Assembly: GCA_034696485.1 (NCBI GenBank)
Contig: JAQIWT010001301.1
Location: 1 to 11,433, forward strand
From: Isohypsibius dastychi
Taxonomy: Eukaryota > Tardigrada > Eutardigrada > Parachela > Isohypsibiidae
Length of the DNA: 11,433 nt
Reading direction: 5' to 3'
Each line of letters begins with the position of its first letter. The stretch's first letter is position 1. The notes below the pieces were generated by a model. The model was not told the origin of the DNA, ran no database searches, and worked only from the letters and a program-made list of their open reading frames with translations. Shown here piece by piece: positions 8,206 to 11,433 of the stretch. A program made the position numbers and the translations under genes.

Positions 8206-8457
8206 TTGTCGAGTTCGTTACGAGTCAGATATAATATAGCTGAGCCAGATTTCCGGTTCAAATATTGTATGATATCTTTCGTTTGGCCTCTTACGATTGC
8301 CGACTGCTTAAGCCACGTTTCCTGGTTGGCCATATCGGTCTATGTACGATCCATATTCGCTCCCTGTTCGCTTTACTACCGTACTATCCATTACTGGTCC
8401 TGCATTGATCGGATCGCCTTGAAACCGATCAGCAAGCGATGGTATCCGACAAATTAA
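8206..8457 (+). pseudogene. GPCR-like fragment covering TM2 to the DRY region
   Basis: An 83-codon open frame contains WPLTIADCLSHVSWLAISVY, which resembles TM2 with the class A L-x-x-A-D motif (D codon at 8302). It continues with FAPCSLYY, a candidate for the conserved TM3-start cysteine, then SCIDRIALKPISKRW, which matches the end of TM3 and ICL2 (D-R-[YI], x-A-L-K-x-P-I, K-R-W). Only 14 residues separate that Cys from the Asp, where about 24 are usual, so roughly ten codons of TM3 seem missing. The first 20 codons show no receptor character. It is upstream of the TM1 scrap, so it is not simply the next exon of that copy. I see it as a degraded receptor fragment; a chance resemblance is possible. 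Confidence 0.4.
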
Positions 8458-8704
8458 CTACTTATGTTCGCCTAGTTTCGTTTCAGCTTCAATGAAATTC
8501 GATTCAAATCCGCCATTCCGGTTCAGCAGGAACGGATGCTGGACCGGATTTGGATAATTCTGGTTTGACTTGGGTCGATATTTTAGATTTGTTCGTCAAT
8601 CATTACGAAACAAAACACGACAGATCTGAAGTTTATCAAATTGTTATGATTGAATGGAGCACAAGTCCGACCGGAGTTCGATAAATATTTTCTTGACCTT
8701 TGCT

Positions 8705-8790
8705 AGAATTCTCGCGTTCCTGTCGAACCCCTTCTCATTCTCACACGCATTCGTACCACTTCATTACGATCACCTCCCACTTTTCAGATT
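8705..8790 (+). pseudogene. Short GPCR TM1 scrap, unit 3
   Basis: CTCATTCTCACACGCATTCG and the following ACC-CTTCATTA match the TM1-ICL1 join of the GPCR remnants in units 1 and 2. It shares with unit 1 the one-base loss (TTCTCATTCTCACA against TTCCTCATACTCACA in unit 2). Similarity fades on both sides, so only a scrap remains. Confidence 0.4.
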
Positions 8791-9045
8791 TCATTGCGAC
8801 CGCAAAATTTTATGTTTGACCTGCTAGTGTTACAAAATCCGAGAAATGCTGGGTGCGACGCATGCTGAGGAACCAAGTTTTGAAGCTGCACTACGAAGAA
8901 TCCCTCTAGAAATAATACGCAGTTAACAGAAAAACACTTTGCAAAATAAATGGGAACTTTCGAAGAATGTTAGAGAATGAGCAAATGAAACAGATGGGCA
9001 GGGGATTCTGAGAAAGACCGGAGACTTTGAAAATATTGGAGACGT
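8791..9045. other. Unassigned spacer before unit 3's 5' flank
   Basis: It contains short open stretches only and no similarity to units 1 or 2. It lies between the GPCR scrap and the point where the shared 5' flank resumes, so it replaced or outgrew the TM2 part of the GPCR remnant. Confidence 0.35.
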
Positions 9046-9399
9046 CGACATTCCGCTGTTTCAATCAAACAATCAACATTGTGGATAACAAGCCAACCGC
9101 CAATTGGGTCAACAAACACCCGCTTTGCTTACGCAGCAGCAGTGCTGCTGCAGCACACAGCTTTTTGTGTTCTGCGATATTTGGTCTGTTCTGGCTGCGA
9201 AAAGTGGAATATCTTGAATCATTTATTGGTCTTCTGGTTTCTGGTTCTTGAAACATACTCCCGACTTGCTGTCGTTCTGCTTTTGCTTCCCTATCCTATG
9301 GCTCGTCTCAGACATCTAGTAACAGGACACAGTGGAACCCAAATTATGTATATCTGGAAAGTTCCTAAGCCTGCCAGTCGCGTATTTCAAAGAAGTGGC
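9046..9399 (+). repeat. 5' flank repeat of unit 3
   Basis: From GACGTCGACATTCCGCTG on, this follows unit 2's 4786-5138, including TTGTGGATAACAAGCCAACC, TGCGAAAAGTGG, the pyrimidine-rich CTGCTTTTGCTTCCCTATCC and ATGGCTCGTCTCAGA. It probably holds the 5' UTR of paralogue C. The block starts abruptly at about 9046, which looks like a duplication or deletion junction. Confidence 0.6.
9133..9151. repeat. Perfect CAG/CTG hairpin
   Basis: GCAGCAGCA-G-TGCTGCTGC is a 9-bp inverted repeat around a single base, about 165 bases before the ATG at 9298. Units 1 and 2 have related but imperfect CAG-rich sequence at this place. Confidence 0.8.
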
Positions 9400-11132
9400 A
9401 TGGCGTATCCCCTAGTTTGTGCAGAACAGAAAAGAGTGAGTCTGCTCCATCATGTATACCATTCTTCCAAGCTCGCAGACAAACGATACGAGGATGGAAC
9501 GCCAAGAGTGGATTGCCTTGATAATCAGACCCAAAAGAGCTTGAATTCCCTGCTTGTACAAGCCACTCGAACTGAGAACAAATGCATACGACCAGGATGT
9601 GCTGATAATTACTCGGTCTTACCAGGCACTGCTCGACTTGAAGTCATTCGGATTCTGATTGGGGCAGGTGCTGATCTATCAACCATTTGGAAACCGAAAA
9701 TTCGCCATCACAGGGCTGTTTTCCCATTTTGTGCCATGTTCGACAGGACTCCTGGGTTTTTGGACGACATCAAATTCTTCCTCGAAAACGGCGCTATACA
9801 AAACATTCCATGGTGTTTCGTGGACTCCTGCATCATAACGGCTGTGGAAAAATTGAATATTTCAGTGCTGAACCTTCTGATGGCCCATGAACAGGATTTT
9901 CCCCGAAGAACGTACGAAGAAGAACAAGAACTAGATTGTTTCTTTAGATTTCAGGCCATTTTTGTTGGAGTTCAGTACAGGAACCACGCGGAAAAAGTGG
10001 GACTTCTTATTGATCTGAATCTCTTCAAAGTAAGCGAAGACGTGTTGCTCGACGGCCTTCTGTTCCGAATAATTTCCCGTATCCCGAACGTTGCGTTGGG
10101 ACAGATTCCAGAACGCAGGTTGGTTAGTTATTCAGTGTAGGATACACCTACAGGATATACCATATTCAAAGAATCAATTGCTAAATGTGAAGGCAAACAT
10201 TTTGAACCATCGTGAGTACTAATCATTTTGAGAACATCGCGCAGTGACACTGTACAGAATTTTTTTCCGTCGAAGAATATTTTGTGAAATCCTGCAGGTT
10301 CAATAGTGTGCTCGGCTAGTTTCGCCAGACTCATTGGGCTTTGGTTTGCTATCGATAGTTTGCCTTGCCCGAGAAACCTATATCAAATCTTTCACTATTT
10401 ATTTAATTGGTTGAGAAAAGTTTTGTAGCAACTTTTGAAATATTGTTTTCAAGATCCTACCTTATCGGAGTTGTTTTGATGTAATGTTCGTATCTTTTTA
10501 GGTTTATGACACAAGGGATGCGACCGGAGCTCGATATAATCCAGTTCCTTTGTGCGAAAGGATGTTCAGCCCCTACACCATACAATCTCTACTCGGCGGT
10601 TCGGAGGCGTGACTTCAATTTCCTGTTCTTGGTTCTGTATGTGTTCTTCAATCGAGGACTAGCGGTCAAATTTCCTGAGCTGAAAATGGAGGAATATGGC
10701 TATTACGTGGGAATTGAATCTGATAAACCTATCCCGGTTTCGATGAGAACTCAAGCTGCATTGCTCGCGGAGATGATTCGCCGTTCTACTAAAGTATGCC
10801 CTACTTGGTTCTTTGACGTGATGAACTTTATCAGCACTGGCGCCATCGCAAAACTTCGCCATCGAACTGTCTCCCGATTGCAGGATTTGTGTATTTTAGC
10901 TGTTCGGACTAGAGTGCTGATTCCGGATGTGAAAGAGAGATTCGCGGAAGATTGGGTCGTTTGGAACAAAGTTCCGGCTCGTCCGAGATTGATTTTGCCT
11001 GCTGGATGCCTCGTTCCACTAGCAATTGAATCCAAGATTTTTCTGGGAGATCTCCTTGACTCATGGATGGCTACCTTTACTGACAACATGAACGAAATTG
11101 ATGGCGAATCAGATGATGATGGAGAGCAGTGA
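9400..11132 (+). CDS. Ankyrin/SOCS-box-like protein, paralogue C (two exons)
   Basis: Exons 9400-10118 and 10502-11132 join at a phase-2 GT-AG intron to give 449 residues. Ankyrin-like units are recognisable at LEVIRILIGAGADL (80-93), FLDDIKFFLENGAI (120-133), NISVLNLLMAH (153-163), ELDIIQFLCAKGC (249-261), VFFNRGL (287-293) and FFDVMNFISTGAI (343-355). LQDLCILAV at 366-374, with C370, is the BC-box-like motif. VPARPRLIL at 398-406 sits in the Cullin-box position, and the acidic tail ends GESDDDGEQ. About residues 171-190 are shorter than in A and B and rewritten. An in-frame ATG at 9298 would add 34 residues, and the frame stays open back to 9079, but conservation against A and B supports 9400. 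Role inferred as for a Cullin-RING ligase substrate adaptor. Confidence 0.8.
10119..10501 (+). other. Intron of paralogue C (383 bp, phase 2)
   Basis: The donor is AG|GTTGGT and the acceptor TATCTTTTTAG|G. Splicing restores the frame to FMTQGMRPELD. The interior aligns with the intron of A. Read-through would stop at TAG 10138-10140. Confidence 0.85.
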
Positions 11133-11433
11133 CCCTGACGCAAGGTAGTAGGTACCTCGTTAACAAAATCTGTTTTAGAAATGCTATCGAAGACCGCCAT
11201 GTTTTCTGCTTTTTCTTTTATCTTAGAATGACAGCTAATCGTTTGTGGTGTTTTTGATGAGATGGCGATTGCGCGAAGCCCTTTCCGCTTCAAAATTAAC
11301 ATGTTCATGAACACTTTTGAAGCAACGTAAATACGCAATTAAAACCACGGGGATTATGTTTTCGAACGCTGAACGTTTGGGTGGTTCTCTCATGGAAGCT
11401 CTTATTAGAGGGAGGGGGGGGGGGGGGCGGTAC
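11133..11433 (+). repeat. 3' flank repeat of unit 3, cut by the window end
   Basis: This is homologous to the flanks after A and B (AGGTAGTAGGTAC, GCTTTTTCTTTT, GCGATTGCGCGAAGCCC, TACGCAATTAAAACCAC, TTCGAACGCTGAACG). An ATTAAA at 11338-11343 is a possible variant polyadenylation signal. The window ends just beyond the poly-G tract. Confidence 0.65.
11408..11427 (+). repeat. Poly-G tract (GAGGGA then 14 G) near the window end
   Basis: A run of 14 G at 11414-11427 follows shorter G runs. It is the unit 3 counterpart of the tracts at 3981 and 6921. Being six bases from the window end, it could mark a place where sequencing or assembly stopped. Confidence 0.85.

Noticed and set aside
7030-8700. 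Complete LTR or LINE element filling the unit 3 spacer
   Set aside because: I found no long terminal repeats, poly-A tail, reverse transcriptase or integrase motifs or flanking target duplications. Only unidentified coding-like sequence is present.
8745-8815. TM2-like reading FITITSHFSDFIAT just after the unit 3 GPCR scrap
   Set aside because: It is in a different frame from the one homologous to units 1 and 2, where the aligned reading has no TM2 character. It is probably coincidence.
9079-9399. Extension of paralogue C's open frame upstream to 9079
   Set aside because: This is non-coding flank homologous to unit 2, where the matching frame is closed. Conservation as protein begins at MAYP.
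1-11433. CRISPR array, bacterial operon, phage or plasmid features
   Set aside because: No regularly spaced short repeats, no Shine-Dalgarno sites or overlapping genes, and coding regions split by GT-AG introns. The long repeats are segmental duplications.

Overview
The window looks like nuclear DNA of an invertebrate animal. The genes are split by GT-AG introns with TTTTCAG or TTTTTAG acceptors, there is no operon or Shine-Dalgarno layout, and the protein types (degenerate ankyrin repeats with a SOCS-box-like tail, and rhodopsin-family GPCR fragments) are metazoan. A flatworm fits the combination, but that is a guess; nothing here fixes the phylum.

The core is a tandem array of three intact, diverged, plus-strand paralogues, each with two coding exons and one phase-2 intron at the same place: gene A (1989-3697, 449 aa), gene B (5139-6640, 456 aa) and gene C (9400-11132, 449 aa). 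Each protein is built of degenerate ankyrin-like helical repeats. Near the C-terminus each carries an L-x3-C-x3-V Elongin-BC-box-like motif and then a weak Cullin-box-like V-P-A-x-P-R/C-L stretch. I infer an ankyrin/SOCS (ASB-like) substrate adaptor for a Cullin-RING E3 ubiquitin ligase. The substrate is unknown.

The array arose by segmental duplication. Related 3' flanks follow each gene (3698-4094, 6641-7027, 11133-11433), and the first ~250 bases of the window are the same flank from a fourth copy lying off the left edge. A poly-G tract is kept in all three complete flanks, and the window ends just after one. Related 5' flanks precede each gene. In units 1 and 2 (and as a short scrap in unit 3) they carry a broken first exon of a rhodopsin-family GPCR: N-glycosylation sites, TM1 and TM2, disrupted by frameshifts or a stop codon.

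Unit 3 is longer. Between its GPCR scrap and gene B's 3' flank lie about 1.7 kb not seen in the other units (7030-8700). This stretch holds a minus-strand, coding-like but interrupted block (about 7203-8087), a tRNA-like element with Pol III-type boxes (8105-8198), and a second GPCR-like fragment covering TM2 to the DRY region (8206-8457). The spacers at 255-1070 and 4095-4390 hold nothing I can recognise.

The three proteins resemble one another in a patchy, mosaic way that suggests gene conversion. The frame is kept in all three while residues change fast, so this may be a rapidly evolving, lineage-specific E3-adaptor family.
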